Counted from the stretch's first letter, positions 55,395 to 64,000 are shown. The stretch: 64,000 nt of DNA from Poriferisodalis sp965214215 (GCF_965214215.1 NZ_CBDCBD010000003.1:2604001-2668000), one strand, 5' to 3'. Translations and numbers: made by a program. Notes: generated from the sequence alone by a model not told the origin.

Positions 55395-55877
55395 TCAGAG
55401 TTTCCCCAAGATCGAAGAGCAACTCGACACCTCGATGCCGCCGCCGGGCTCCACTTCGAGCGCCGTGACCGTGCCGTCCTCGATGACCGCTGCGTACCGG
55501 CGCGAGCGAGAACCCAGGCCGAATCCGGAGCCATCCATGACCAGGCCCATGGCATCGGCAAATTCGCCGTTGCCGTCAGCAGCCATCTCGATGCCCTCGG
55601 CACCTTGCGCCTGGGCCCAGGCACCCATCGTCCAAGCGTCGTTGACCGAGACGCAGACGATCTTGTCGACGCCCTTGCCGGCAAGCTCGGAAGCACCCTC
55701 GATGTAACCCGGCAGGTGGACGTTGCTGCATCCAGGGGTGAATGCGCCCGGCACTGCGAACAGCACCACCTTGCCGCTGCCCAGCATCTCGCTGGATTGC
55801 ACCGGCGCTGGCATGCCGCCATCGTCCAGTACTCGCAGTGTCACATCGGGAATCTGGTCGCCGACCTCAATCGCCAT
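55395..55877 (-). CDS. Peroxiredoxin (Prx5/AhpE-like redoxin)
   Basis: A 160-residue thiol peroxidase. The peroxidatic Cys is in VPGAFTPGCSNVHLPGY, the Prx5 motif PGAFTPxC with Gly in place of the usual Thr before Cys. VCVSVNDAWTMGAWAQ and ADGNGEFADAMGLVMD follow, then RYAAVIEDGTV. Prx5-type enzymes reduce H2O2 and alkyl peroxides with thioredoxin or glutaredoxin. A second Cys (VSSCSSILG) near the C-terminus may be resolving. It precedes the ROK gene by 55 bp on the same strand. Confidence 0.9.
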   Translation of the reverse strand: MAIEVGDQIPDVTLRVLDDGGMPAPVQSSEMLGSGKVVLFAVPGAFTPGCSNVHLPGYIEGASELAGKGVDKIVCVSVNDAWTMGAWAQAQGAEGIEMAADGNGEFADAMGLVMDGSGFGLGSRSRRYAAVIEDGTVTALEVEPGGGIEVSSCSSILGKL

Positions 55878-55973
55878 GGTTTTGCTCCGTCTCTTCAGAA
55901 GATGTGGTGCGCAGCGTATCCGCGCCGCCCGTTTGGCTTGCGAGGCTGCATCGGCAGATTCGTTTCCGCAGCG

Positions 55974-56621
55974 TCAGGTGCCACAGCCCTCTTGCGCGCC
56001 GGGCACCTGCACGCTCGCGATCCAACGCATCAACTCGTCGTAGGTGAATGCCGCAGGCAGGTCCGGGTTCGCCTCAGCCACCGCCTCGGGGCATCGGAAC
56101 AGGCTCGCGATGTCGGCTGCCCGCAGCATGGTGAGGTCGTTGTAGGAGTCACCGACAGCGGTCACGTGGTAGTTCAGCGCGCGGTATGCCTCGACGGCGC
56201 GGCGCTTGGCGTCGTCCACCCGGCGTCGCCAGCCCGCCAAACGGCCGTCGACCACGTCGAGCCGGTGGCACAGCAGGTGCGGGTAACCCATCAGCTCCAA
56301 GAAGTGGTCGTCGAATTGCTCGAAGGTGTCCGATAGCAGCACCACGACCCAGCGGTGCCGGAGCTCGTCGAGGAATTCTCGCGCTCCCTCCAACAGGGGC
56401 AGCTCTGCGATGACCTCGCGGATCTGATCGAGCGATACGTCGTGGGCATTCAGAACGTCGATCCGGTACCGCATCAGCGCGTCGTAGTCCGGCTCGTCAC
56501 GGGTCGTGCGTCTGAGTTCGTCGATACTGGTGCGCTGAGCCACCGCAATCCAAATCTCGGGCGTCAGCACGCCCTCCATGTCCAACGCAATGACCCTCTG
56601 CACGAGCGCCGAGTCTGTCAT
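55974..56621 (-). CDS. thrH: Bifunctional phosphoserine phosphatase/homoserine phosphotransferase
   Basis: A 215-residue HAD-superfamily protein of the ThrH type. The first motif is IALDMEGVLTPEIW, where DxEGVLxPE is diagnostic for ThrH rather than SerB. LLSDTFEQFDDHFLELMGYP is the cap region, and VTAVGDSYNDLTMLRAAD the third HAD motif. It can dephosphorylate phosphoserine and move its phosphate to homoserine. ATG 56621 (MTDSALVQ) is chosen; the frame to 56987 is not supported. Divergent from the monooxygenase gene, with 166 bp between starts. Confidence 0.9.
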   Translation of the reverse strand: MTDSALVQRVIALDMEGVLTPEIWIAVAQRTSIDELRRTTRDEPDYDALMRYRIDVLNAHDVSLDQIREVIAELPLLEGAREFLDELRHRWVVVLLSDTFEQFDDHFLELMGYPHLLCHRLDVVDGRLAGWRRRVDDAKRRAVEAYRALNYHVTAVGDSYNDLTMLRAADIASLFRCPEAVAEANPDLPAAFTYDELMRWIASVQVPGAQEGCGT

Positions 56622-56787
56622 GCGAGCAGTGCCTGACGGCATGTCTGCCGCGCGACCGCGGTTTTGCAGGCTCCGGCCAAGCGGGCCAAGTGCGTGTCGC
56701 TGTGCACATAGTGTGGCTCGAGCCTTTCTAAGAATGATTAGATATTGCCGCCGACTCCACCGGCGCACGAAGCAGGAAACGAACCGC

Positions 56788-58668
56788 ATGAGCCTCAGCA
56801 CCACGAGCCCGACCCCCTCCCCAGCTGACGCCCCAGCAAGCGAACCGCTGTCGCTGGAGCAGGTCTTCCTGCCCGGTATGGACTTCGATCCCGACGAGCT
56901 ACGCGACCGGTACCGAGTTGAACGCGACAAGCGGTTGCGTGACGATGCCAACGAGCAATACGTCGAGGTCGTGGGCGATTTTTCCAACTACGTGGATGAC
57001 CCCTACACCGAGCGCGTCGAGCGGGCGCCGCTCTTCGACGAAGTGGACGTCGCCATCATCGGCGGCGGTTTCGGCGGGCTCCTGATGGGGGCCGAGCTTC
57101 GCAAGGCCGGCTACGAGAGCATTCGAGTCATCGAGAAAGCAGGCGACTTCGGGGGCACGTGGTACTGGAACCGCTATCCCGGGGCGATGTGCGATGTCGA
57201 GTCGTACTGCTACCTGCCACTGCTCGAAGAGCTGGCCTACATGCCCAAGCACAAGTACTCGTTCGCTCCCGAGATCTTCGAGCACTCCAAGGCCATCGCT
57301 CGCCACTTCGGGCTGTACGACAACGCGTGCCTGCAGACCTCGGTAGCCGAGATGCGCTGGGACGACGATCAGGCCCAGTGGATCATCTCCACCGATCGGG
57401 GCGACCGCATGCGGGCCCGCTTCGTGGCGATGGCCAACGGCCCCCTCAACCGGCCCAAGCTGCCTGGGATCTCCGGCATCGACTCCTATGAGGGGCACAC
57501 CTTTCACACCAGCCGGTGGGACTACGACTACACCGGAGGCAACTCCGAGGGCGATCTCACCAAGCTGACCGACAAACGGGTGGGCATCATCGGCACGGGC
57601 GCCACGGCGGTGCAGTGCATCCCCCACCTCGGCGAGTGGGCCAAGGAACTGTTCGTGTTTCAGCGAACGCCGTCATCGATCGATGTCCGCAACAACTGCG
57701 AGACCGACCCCCAATGGGCTGCTTCGCTGGAGCCCGGCTGGCAGCGTCGCCGCATGGAGAACTTCAACATTTTGGTCAGCGGCGGCGATCAGGACGTCGA
57801 TTTGGTCTCCGACGGCTGGACGGACATCTTCCGCAACCTCACCGGCATCGCTGCCAAGACGGCGGCTCGGCGGCTCGGGCGCCGTCTCACCGGAGCGGAG
57901 AAGGGCCGCCTGATGGAGCTGGCCGATTTTCAGAAGATGAACACCGTGCGCTCGCGGGCTGCAGAAGTGGTCGAGGAATCCACGACGGCCGAGGCTCTCC
58001 AGCCCTGGTACCGGCAGTTCTGCAAGCGGCCCTGTTTTCACGACGAGTATCTGCCCACGTTCAACCGGCCCAACGTGCATCTCGTCGACACCGACGGCCT
58101 CGGCGTGGAGCGCATCACGCCCAAAGGTGTCGTGGTCGGCGGTACCGAGTACGCCCTTGACTGCATCGTCTTTGCCACCGGCTTCGAGGTCGGCACCACC
58201 TACACCCGCCGTGCCGGTTACGACATCATCGGCCGCGGCGGTCAGACGCTGTCACAGAAGTGGTCCGACGGTGTCAAGACCTTCCACGGCCTGACCAGTC
58301 ACGGCTTCCCGAATTGCTTCTTCCTGGGCTTCACCCAGAGCGCTGTGACGGTCAACGTGCCGCACGCGCTCGGCGAGCAGGCGGCCCATGTCGTCTACAT
58401 GCTCAACGAAGCGGCAGACCGTGACTGCGTGCGCATCGAGCCCACGATCGAGGCCGAGCAGTGGTGGCAGGACGAGATGGCCGACAAGGCCCGCCTCGGC
58501 GTGAAGTTCTACGAGGCGTGCACGCCCGGGTACTACAACAACGAGGGCAAGCTCGGGAACCCCAACGGTTTCTTTTCGGCGATGTATGGCGCCGGACCGA
58601 TCAAGTTCTTTCGCCTGCTGGACGAGTGGCGCTCCACTGGCCGTCTCGAGGGCATCGACCTCAGCTGA
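56788..58668 (+). CDS. Flavin-containing monooxygenase (Baeyer-Villiger type)
   Basis: A 626-residue FAD/NADPH monooxygenase with an ~80-residue N-terminal extension. The FAD Rossmann motif is VAIIGGGFGGLLMGAEL (residues ~88-104), followed by GDFGGTWYWNRYPGAMCDVES and the Baeyer-Villiger fingerprint in YEGHTFHTSRWDYDYT (FxGxxxHTxxWD). The NADPH Rossmann motif is VGIIGTGATAVQCIP. Such enzymes insert oxygen next to a ketone, giving an ester or lactone, using O2 and NADPH. The size and extension resemble the steroid/cyclohexanone-type enzymes of actinobacteria. ATG 56788 is preceded by AGGAAA. Downstream VOC and acyl-CoA dehydrogenase genes suggest a catabolic cluster. Confidence 0.9.
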   Translation: MSLSTTSPTPSPADAPASEPLSLEQVFLPGMDFDPDELRDRYRVERDKRLRDDANEQYVEVVGDFSNYVDDPYTERVERAPLFDEVDVAIIGGGFGGLLMGAELRKAGYESIRVIEKAGDFGGTWYWNRYPGAMCDVESYCYLPLLEELAYMPKHKYSFAPEIFEHSKAIARHFGLYDNACLQTSVAEMRWDDDQAQWIISTDRGDRMRARFVAMANGPLNRPKLPGISGIDSYEGHTFHTSRWDYDYTGGNSEGDLTKLTDKRVGIIGTGATAVQCIPHLGEWAKELFVFQRTPSSIDVRNNCETDPQWAASLEPGWQRRRMENFNILVSGGDQDVDLVSDGWTDIFRNLTGIAAKTAARRLGRRLTGAEKGRLMELADFQKMNTVRSRAAEVVEESTTAEALQPWYRQFCKRPCFHDEYLPTFNRPNVHLVDTDGLGVERITPKGVVVGGTEYALDCIVFATGFEVGTTYTRRAGYDIIGRGGQTLSQKWSDGVKTFHGLTSHGFPNCFFLGFTQSAVTVNVPHALGEQAAHVVYMLNEAADRDCVRIEPTIEAEQWWQDEMADKARLGVKFYEACTPGYYNNEGKLGNPNGFFSAMYGAGPIKFFRLLDEWRSTGRLEGIDLS

Positions 58669-58798
58669 ACTTTCGGGCCGAAGGCCAACCCGGAGCACGT
58701 CGCGGCACGCCCGATACTGTTGACGCGCAGCGGCCGCCGTCGCCAATGGCGACAGCGCCGAGAAGCAGGCCCGCAGGGGTTGGCCGAGAGGAGTTGTC

Positions 58799-59362
58799 AT
58801 GGCGTCGCAAGCCACCATTCCGCACGTTCGCCTGCCGACCAAGATGGCTCATTGCGTGTTTCGCACCGACGACATTCCGGCGGTGCGCGACTGGTGGTGC
58901 ACTGTGCTGGCGGCACAGGTCGTCCATGAGAACGAGTTCATCTGTTTCATCTCCTACGACGACGAACATCACCGGATGGCATTCATCAACCGGGGCCAGC
59001 CGGGTCGCTACGAGTCGCGCAAGGGCACGCTCGAGCACATTGCGTACTCGATGGGCAGCTTCAGTGACCTGATGGACCACTACGAGCGGTTGCGCACCGC
59101 CGGCATCATGCCGGTGCGCACAATCAACCACGGGCCGACCACCTCGATGTACTACGCCGATCCCGACGGCAACGGTGTGGAGTTCCAGGTCGAGAATTTC
59201 GCCACGATGGATGAGTGCATCGAGTTCATGAACGGACCGGTCTTCGCAGAGGACCCGATCGGGGTGCTCTTCGACGCTGATGTGCTGCTCGAGCGCTTCC
59301 GCCGCGGTGACCCGCTGGCTGAGCTGGTGCAGCAGGGCTCCGCTCCAGTCGCCGCCAACTGA
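58799..59362 (+). CDS. VOC-family (extradiol dioxygenase-like) protein
   Basis: A 187-residue vicinal-oxygen-chelate protein, one domain pair. Likely metal ligands are His in MAHCVFRTDD (residue ~18), His in LEHIAYSMG (~82) and Glu in GNGVEFQVEN (~130), the 2-His-1-carboxylate set. YADPDGNGVEFQ is the family C-terminal hairpin. Possible roles are dioxygenase, epimerase or fosfomycin-type; in this setting ring cleavage or an epimerase step on a CoA or keto intermediate is plausible but unproved. ATG at 58799. 130 bp after the monooxygenase and 118 bp before the acyl-CoA dehydrogenase. Confidence 0.8.
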   Translation: MASQATIPHVRLPTKMAHCVFRTDDIPAVRDWWCTVLAAQVVHENEFICFISYDDEHHRMAFINRGQPGRYESRKGTLEHIAYSMGSFSDLMDHYERLRTAGIMPVRTINHGPTTSMYYADPDGNGVEFQVENFATMDECIEFMNGPVFAEDPIGVLFDADVLLERFRRGDPLAELVQQGSAPVAAN

Positions 59363-59480
59363 GCGGTCCTTTCGCGGACTCCGCTCGGATTCCCGGCGAG
59401 ATCGCTGCTTTGGCTCGTATCGTGAGATCGCCGCTGGTGGACGCCTTGCGGACGGCACATCGGGGAGGCTGTGAGCGAGC

Positions 59481-60638
59481 ATGACCGTCAATCGCAACAT
59501 CTACATGAGCGATGAGCTGCAGGCGATCTACACCCAGACCGTCACCTTCGTGGCCAACGAGGTCACGCCCGCCGGCGATGCCTGGGAGGAGACCGGGCAG
59601 GTCCCGCGCGAGATCTACAAGCGCATGGGCGAACTTGGGATGTTCTCGCTCCGGATTCCCGAGAGGTGGGGCGGGCTCGGGCTCGGCCCGCTCGCTTCGG
59701 CGGCGTTCGCAGAAGCGCTCGGCACCTCGACGTTCGCCGGCTTCGAGGCGAACATCTTGGTGCACACCGACATGGCGTTGCCGCACCTGCTCAACGCTGG
59801 TTCTGAAGCACAGCTTGAGCACTGGCTTCCGTCGATCCAATCGGGCGACACCATGATGTGCATCGGAGTCACCGAGCCCGACGCAGGGTCTGACGTGGCA
59901 GGTCTGCGCACGACCGCAGTGCGCGACGGCGAAGGTTGGCGTCTCAACGGCACCAAGACATTCATTACCGGCGCGGTGTACGGCGACGTGATCGCGCTCG
60001 CAGCACGCACCAATCCTGATGACCGCTACGGGATCTCCATGTTCCTGGTGCCGACCGCAGCGGAGGGCTTCGAAGTGGCCCGCAAGCTCGACAAGCACGG
60101 CTGGCGCTGCTCGGACACTGCGGAGCTGGTGCTGAGTGACGTGTGGCTGCCCGACGATCACCTGCTCGGCGAAGAGCACCGCGGATTTTACGCCGCCATG
60201 GCGAACTTCCAGAATGAGCGGATGGTGATCGTGGGCATGGGCATCGGTGCTGCTCAGGTCGCCATCGACATGACCAATGCCTACGCCCAGCAGCGCAAGG
60301 CCTTCGGCGGCTCGCTGTATGACCTCGGAGCGATCCGCCAGCGCATGGCGATGAACCAGGCGCAAGTTGATGCCGTGCGGGCTTCGATGTACCACGCCGC
60401 GTGGCTCTGGGAACACGGCATTGACGCCACCAAGGAGATGTCGGGCGTCAAGGCATTCGGGGCCGAAGTCGTGAACCGCGTCATGTACGACTGCATGCAG
60501 TTTCACGGCGGCATGGGCTACATGCGCGAATCAACGATCGAGCGGATGTGCCGGGATGCACGCATCCTGCCGATCGGCGGCGGGGCCACCGAGGTCATGC
60601 TCGAAGAGGTCGCCAAGCGCAGCTACGTCGACATCTGA
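59481..60638 (+). CDS. Acyl-CoA dehydrogenase
   Basis: A 385-residue acyl-CoA dehydrogenase of normal length. Motifs: ELGMFSLRIPERWGGLGLGP, CIGVTEPDAGSDVAGLRTTA (the flavin-binding TEPDAGSD), LNGTKTFITGA, and QFHGGMGYMRESTIERMCRD, then RILPIGGGATEVMLE. The usual catalytic Glu in IYEGT is replaced by GGGATEVM, as in family members whose base is elsewhere. It oxidises an acyl-CoA to the enoyl-CoA with FAD, passing electrons to ETF. ATG at 59481. Substrate unknown; the neighbours suggest a branched or ring-derived acid. Confidence 0.9.
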   Translation: MTVNRNIYMSDELQAIYTQTVTFVANEVTPAGDAWEETGQVPREIYKRMGELGMFSLRIPERWGGLGLGPLASAAFAEALGTSTFAGFEANILVHTDMALPHLLNAGSEAQLEHWLPSIQSGDTMMCIGVTEPDAGSDVAGLRTTAVRDGEGWRLNGTKTFITGAVYGDVIALAARTNPDDRYGISMFLVPTAAEGFEVARKLDKHGWRCSDTAELVLSDVWLPDDHLLGEEHRGFYAAMANFQNERMVIVGMGIGAAQVAIDMTNAYAQQRKAFGGSLYDLGAIRQRMAMNQAQVDAVRASMYHAAWLWEHGIDATKEMSGVKAFGAEVVNRVMYDCMQFHGGMGYMRESTIERMCRDARILPIGGGATEVMLEEVAKRSYVDI

Positions 60639-60639
60639 A

Positions 60640-60665
60640 CCGACCCAGATGCCGAGTTCGGTCGG
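60640..60665. terminator. Weak hairpin between convergent genes
   Basis: CCGACC at 60640-60645 pairs with GGTCGG at 60660-60665 in the 47 bp between the acyl-CoA dehydrogenase and E2 stops. There is no T-run, so a bidirectional terminator is only a suggestion. Confidence 0.3.
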
Positions 60666-60685
60666 CAGTGGCGATGGGGCACGTG

Positions 60686-62311
60686 CTAGCGGGATTCGAG
60701 CCAGTCTCGAACCGCCCCGGCGAAACGAGCGGCAGGAGCGCCGTCGAATGCCCGGTGATCCCAGGTCAGTGAGAGCGTGAGCGTCGGGCGAGCTGCCGGG
60801 TTGCCATCTGACCAGACGGTGTCTTCGCGGATGCGGCCGATACCCAAGATCGCAGTGTTCGGTGAGTTGATGATCGGCGTGAAAGCGTCCACGCCGAACA
60901 TGCCCAACGCGGTCACCGTGAATGTGGCGCCCTGGTAGTCGTCGTAGCCCAGCGTGCCGTCGCGGGCCCCGGTGGCGAGTCGGGTGGTCTCCGCAGCGAT
61001 GTCGTCGAGGCTGAGGCGGTCGGCATGGCGGACCACCGGCACGAGCAGGCCGTCGTCGAGCGCAACGGCGAGCCCCACATGTATGTGTGGCAAGAGCGCA
61101 ACCGCATCGTCGGTGACTTGGGAATTCACCCGCGGGTGCTCCCCCAGCGCAGCCGCGACAGCAGCAACCACGAAGTCGGTGTAGCCCGGCACCACTGAAC
61201 TTGTCGAAGCTGCGCCGCTTTCAGGTTCGCCGGCATCGGCACGGTCATCGGTGTCGCCACTGCGGGCCACTTTGACGAGCGACTTGCGTTCCGCCACGAC
61301 GGCACTCATGTCGACATCCATCGTGAGCGTGAGCTGGGCCATCGAGCGCAGGGACGCACTCATGCGCTCCGCGATCACGCCTCGCATGCCCCGCAGCGGG
61401 ATCTGCTCGGACGGCGTCTGCGTCAAAGGCGGCACCGGATCGGGCGTCGCGGCCCCGGTTGCAGGCTTGTCTTGCTGGGAAGTCTCGCCCACAGACTCTG
61501 CGGCCCGCCCCGAAGGGGTGGGAGCGCCGGAGCTCAGTTCGGACAGAAGCGTTCTGACATAGGCGGCCACATCGGCCCGTGAAATGCGTCCATCGGCAGC
61601 GCTGGCGTGCACAGCACGCAGGTCGGCGCCGAGCAGGTCGGCAAGCTGCCGCGCAGCGAGCGTTGCCGGCGGTTGCACCGACCCAACCGGCCCATGCGTC
61701 GGCGACCCCGCTGCCGGCGAGGGTGCCGATGGGCCTCGCCCGGGCGCCGTAGATCCCCCGACGGTTGCCGGATCGCCTGCTTGGAGTGCCGCGTTCGCCG
61801 CTCGCACATCTCGCTCAGTGATACGGCCTTTGGGCCCAGACCCGGCAACCGCTGCCAACTCCACGCCGAGTTCGCGGGCGATTCGCTTGGCCGCTGGCGA
61901 CGCCAGGATGCGCTCACCCGGTGCTCGAACCGGCGCGGCGGCAGGTCGGGGAGAGGCTTGCCCAGCCGGGGCGACAGCAGGTTGGGCGGAGCCTGGGGGC
62001 GCCGGAACTCCACCGGCTTGCACTTGGGCCGCAGCCGGCGGGCCAGCCTTCGCAGGATCAGTGGGCAGTTCCTCGTCGGCCTCCAACAACCAGCCGATCC
62101 TCACGCCGCAGAGGTACTCCTCGCCTACCTCGCCGGTCTGGGCCAGCACGCCGCTGCCCGAAGACTCGATCTCGGTCTCGACCTTGTCGGTTTCCACCAG
62201 CAGCACCGACTGCCCCGCGGTGACCTCGGCGCGGTCGGGCACCAGCCAGCGCAGGATCGTGCCCGACTCCATCGTCAGGCCGAGTTTCGGCATCGCAAAC
62301 TCAACGGCCAT
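60686..62311 (-). CDS. 2-oxoacid (acetoin-type) dehydrogenase E2 with two subunit-binding domains
   Basis: A 541-residue dihydrolipoamide acyltransferase. One lipoyl domain (1-80) carries ETDKVETEIE with the lipoyl Lys at 43. After a Pro/Ala linker come two peripheral-subunit-binding domains, SPAAKRIARELGVELAAVAG with GPKGRITERDV (137-172) and LAARQLADLLGADLRAVHAS with DGRISRADV (216-253). The catalytic domain (from ~305) ends LTWDHRAFDGAPAARF with the active His in DHRxxDG. It forms the core of a pyruvate/acetoin dehydrogenase complex. ATG 62311 overlaps the AcoX-like stop by 11 bp. Neighbouring E1 beta and AcoX genes support an acetoin or related 2-oxoacid enzyme. Confidence 0.9.
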   Translation of the reverse strand: MAVEFAMPKLGLTMESGTILRWLVPDRAEVTAGQSVLLVETDKVETEIESSGSGVLAQTGEVGEEYLCGVRIGWLLEADEELPTDPAKAGPPAAAQVQAGGVPAPPGSAQPAVAPAGQASPRPAAAPVRAPGERILASPAAKRIARELGVELAAVAGSGPKGRITERDVRAANAALQAGDPATVGGSTAPGRGPSAPSPAAGSPTHGPVGSVQPPATLAARQLADLLGADLRAVHASAADGRISRADVAAYVRTLLSELSSGAPTPSGRAAESVGETSQQDKPATGAATPDPVPPLTQTPSEQIPLRGMRGVIAERMSASLRSMAQLTLTMDVDMSAVVAERKSLVKVARSGDTDDRADAGEPESGAASTSSVVPGYTDFVVAAVAAALGEHPRVNSQVTDDAVALLPHIHVGLAVALDDGLLVPVVRHADRLSLDDIAAETTRLATGARDGTLGYDDYQGATFTVTALGMFGVDAFTPIINSPNTAILGIGRIREDTVWSDGNPAARPTLTLSLTWDHRAFDGAPAARFAGAVRDWLESR

Positions 62312-63410
62312 CGAGGTCTCCTCGTCCTGCGGGCGCGGGGCTGAAGGGGTAGCGCCGTCGCTGCGCCGCTGCAACCGCTGCGCCCACGTCGATCACGTGC
62401 GGCCCGTCGGGGTTGACGGTGATCGTTGCCCGTTCGCCAGCGCCCAGCACGATCTCTCGCTCACCGTCGAGGGCCAGCACACCGGGGCCGCGCAGCGTGA
62501 CGGGCTGGCCGAACGCCAGCCGCTCGCACAGGGCAATGTCGATGTCGGAATAGCTGCCGGGCATCACGGCTGCCCGGATTCGCTTGTCGCCCGGTGCTGA
62601 CTCCGAGCCCGGCGTACATCCCAGGCGCACATGGGCCGCGCCGGCCTCGTGTCGTCGAACTGGGGCCACAGCCGCAGCGATGGCGGACAGCCCCACCGAG
62701 TCCGGCTCGGCGATCGCAGCGACGATCTCGCACACCGATGCCGACTCCCACACGGCGCGTGCGCCCACGAACGATCCGCGCACCAGACATACGTCCACCA
62801 GCGCAACATCGGCCTGCGGGCTCCCCTCCACCGTGACGTCGATGATCTTCGCCTGCGAGGTGACGTCGGCTACGCCGGCCCAGCCGCTCGCCATTGCTCC
62901 TGCGGCGAACCCGGCGACCGTGGCCTCAAGTTGGAGCGGGAAGACGTTGTTGGTGCCGACCGCCAGCGGCACCAGCGGCACGTCTCGCCAGCCCTTGGTG
63001 ACATCGCGCTGGGTGCCGTCGCCGCCGAGCGCAATCACCGCCCCCACACCCTGGTCACGGAACTGTGCGGCGGTCAGTTGCGAATCACGGCCGGTATGCC
63101 AGCCATGCGCCGCGAGCACCTCGGCGTGCGCCACAGCGCTACCGGAGCCTTCCCCAATTCGCGGCAGCCTCAGCCCTGCCAGGGCTCGCTCCCCCAGTCG
63201 CGCCCGGTCGCCGCTGATCAGCACACGGTTTGCCCCGCCCTCCATTGCACCCACGACGGCACGGCGGATCGCGCCGATCTTGACTGCGTCCGAGACCGGT
63301 GTGGCACCCGAGGTCAGGCGTCTGAGGTCTTTGCCGGCGAGCGGGTTGGCAACGATGCCCACTGTGTTGCCGGGCGGTCGTTCCATCCGCGTCATCGCGT
63401 TGACAGCCAC
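62301..63410 (-). CDS. acoX: AcoX-like ATP-NAD kinase family protein
   Basis: A protein of 361-369 residues with the NAD kinase fold, matching the AcoX type found in acetoin-dehydrogenase operons. The start region is VGIVANPLAGKDLRRL, and GVGAVIALGGDGTQRDVTKG gives the GGDGT motif that phosphorylates NAD or a related compound. PLAVGTNNVFP follows. Later strands (VMPGSYSDIDI) complete the fold. Its exact reaction in acetoin metabolism is not settled. The start may be GTG 63410, ATG 63395 or ATG 63386; none has a clear ribosome site. It lies between E1 beta and E2, 49 bp after E1 beta. Confidence 0.8.
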   Translation of the reverse strand: MAVNAMTRMERPPGNTVGIVANPLAGKDLRRLTSGATPVSDAVKIGAIRRAVVGAMEGGANRVLISGDRARLGERALAGLRLPRIGEGSGSAVAHAEVLAAHGWHTGRDSQLTAAQFRDQGVGAVIALGGDGTQRDVTKGWRDVPLVPLAVGTNNVFPLQLEATVAGFAAGAMASGWAGVADVTSQAKIIDVTVEGSPQADVALVDVCLVRGSFVGARAVWESASVCEIVAAIAEPDSVGLSAIAAAVAPVRRHEAGAAHVRLGCTPGSESAPGDKRIRAAVMPGSYSDIDIALCERLAFGQPVTLRGPGVLALDGEREIVLGAGERATITVNPDGPHVIDVGAAVAAAQRRRYPFSPAPAGRGDLDGR

Positions 63411-63459
63411 TCAGCAAGCCGTTCGGCCGGCGAGACCGCCCGGCCGACGGGTGCCCGCC

Positions 63460-64000
63460 TCACGCTGCGGCGAGGGCTCGGATTCGCTCGCCGATCATTT
63501 CGGCGTTGGGCACCCATTCCTTCTCGAGCACCGGGCTGAACGGCACCGGGCTGAACGGCGCGCCGACGCGTTCGATCGGTGCATCGAGGTAGTCGAAGGC
63601 TTCCTCAGCGATCTGCGATGCAATCTCGCCGCCCAAGCCACCGAACCGGACAGCTTCGTGCACCACTGCGACGCGGCTCGTCCGGCGGGCCGAGGCGATC
63701 ACCGTGTCGATATCGAGGGGCTGCAGGGTGCGCAGGTCGATCACCTCGCACTCGATGCCTTCGGCGGATAACGCGGCCGCGGCCGACGTCGCCTCATGCA
63801 CCATCCGGCCGTAGGTCACCACGGTGATGTCGTCGCCGGATCGCACGGTGCTCGCCGATCCCAGCGGCACCTCGTACATATCTTCGGGAACGTCGCCTTG
63901 GAGACCCAGCAGCCGCTTGTGCTTGATGAACACAGTGGGGTTGTCGTCGCGGATACACGAGATGAGCAGGCCCTTGGCGTCATAGGGGTTCGACGGCATC
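63460..64000 (-). CDS. 2-oxoacid/acetoin dehydrogenase E1 beta subunit (5' end outside window)
   Basis: The C-terminal ~180 residues of an E1 beta (transketolase C-terminal) subunit, cut by the right edge; the first in-window Met (MPSNPYDAKGLLISCIRD) is normally internal in this family. YEVPLGSASTVRSGDDITVV, IDLRTLQPLDIDTVIASARR, HEAVRFGGLGGEIASQIAEE and PVLEKEWVPN are the conserved blocks. With E1 alpha, expected just upstream outside the window, it decarboxylates a 2-oxoacid or cleaves acetoin with thiamine diphosphate, then loads E2. Gene order E1 beta, AcoX, E2. Confidence 0.9.
   Translation of the reverse strand, partial: MPSNPYDAKGLLISCIRDDNPTVFIKHKRLLGLQGDVPEDMYEVPLGSASTVRSGDDITVVTYGRMVHEATSAAAALSAEGIECEVIDLRTLQPLDIDTVIASARRTSRVAVVHEAVRFGGLGGEIASQIAEEAFDYLDAPIERVGAPFSPVPFSPVLEKEWVPNAEMIGERIRALAAA

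Overview
The window is a GC-rich actinobacterial chromosome segment. Diagnostic content is a complete Pup-proteasome locus (mpa, dop, pup, prcB, prcA, pafA), a Ski2-like helicase next to tatA/tatC, a ThyX-type protein, many GTG starts and 4-bp gene overlaps, and a 28-bp site matching the actinobacterial dif consensus as I remember it. The gene set (DUF3866, non-pyrrolysine MttB with a corrinoid system, lone tandem ThyX-like protein) suggests an Acidimicrobiia-type, perhaps marine, lineage. That placement is inference. No rRNA, tRNA or CRISPR was recognised.

Layout. 1-2.1 kb: MFS and EamA transporters. 2.1-8.7 kb: an accessory island with a zeta-like kinase and its small partner, a small unknown gene, a 1338-residue secreted protein (two CWB2-like domains plus 28 RCC1-type repeats), a decayed second zeta copy and an Abi/HEPN-like gene. 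9.0-15.4 kb: a five-gene corrinoid methyltransferase operon (corrinoid protein, DUF1638, methyl-THF methyltransferase, reductive activator, MttB) preceded by palindromic operator-like sites. 15.7-25.4 kb: proS, a SNF2 helicase with a small coupled partner, a DsbA-like protein, an N-acyl-D-amino-acid deacylase-type amidohydrolase and a lysozyme-like protein.

25.4-30.7 kb: a gene-poor gap carrying the putative dif site, then a type II topoisomerase pair in the order A-B. 30.9-35.7 kb: a basic/acidic unknown protein, NUDIX, GNAT, a ThyX-like gene broken by a one-base frameshift and a YegS-like protein. 35.7-49 kb: helY-type helicase, tatC, tatA, a small membrane protein, a glycerophosphodiesterase, lepB, DUF3866, a possible 49-residue coupled ORF, then the Pup-proteasome genes. 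pafB and pafC are absent from the stretch between pafA and tatA.

49.1-56.6 kb: a ferredoxin followed by a 36-bp tandem hairpin array, then a tightly overlapping operon (ROK kinase, PBP4-type peptidase, LON-domain protein, three small membrane proteins, TrmI, lipoprotein protease), a peroxiredoxin and ThrH. 56.8-60.6 kb: Baeyer-Villiger-type monooxygenase, VOC protein and acyl-CoA dehydrogenase on the plus strand. 60.7-64 kb: a 2-oxoacid/acetoin dehydrogenase set (E1 beta cut by the window edge, AcoX-like kinase, E2 with two subunit-binding domains).

Genes work in clear modules: C1 demethylation to methyl-THF, chromosome terminus processing (dif with a decatenating topoisomerase nearby), pupylation and proteasomal degradation, protein export (Tat, signal peptidase) and cell-wall turnover.
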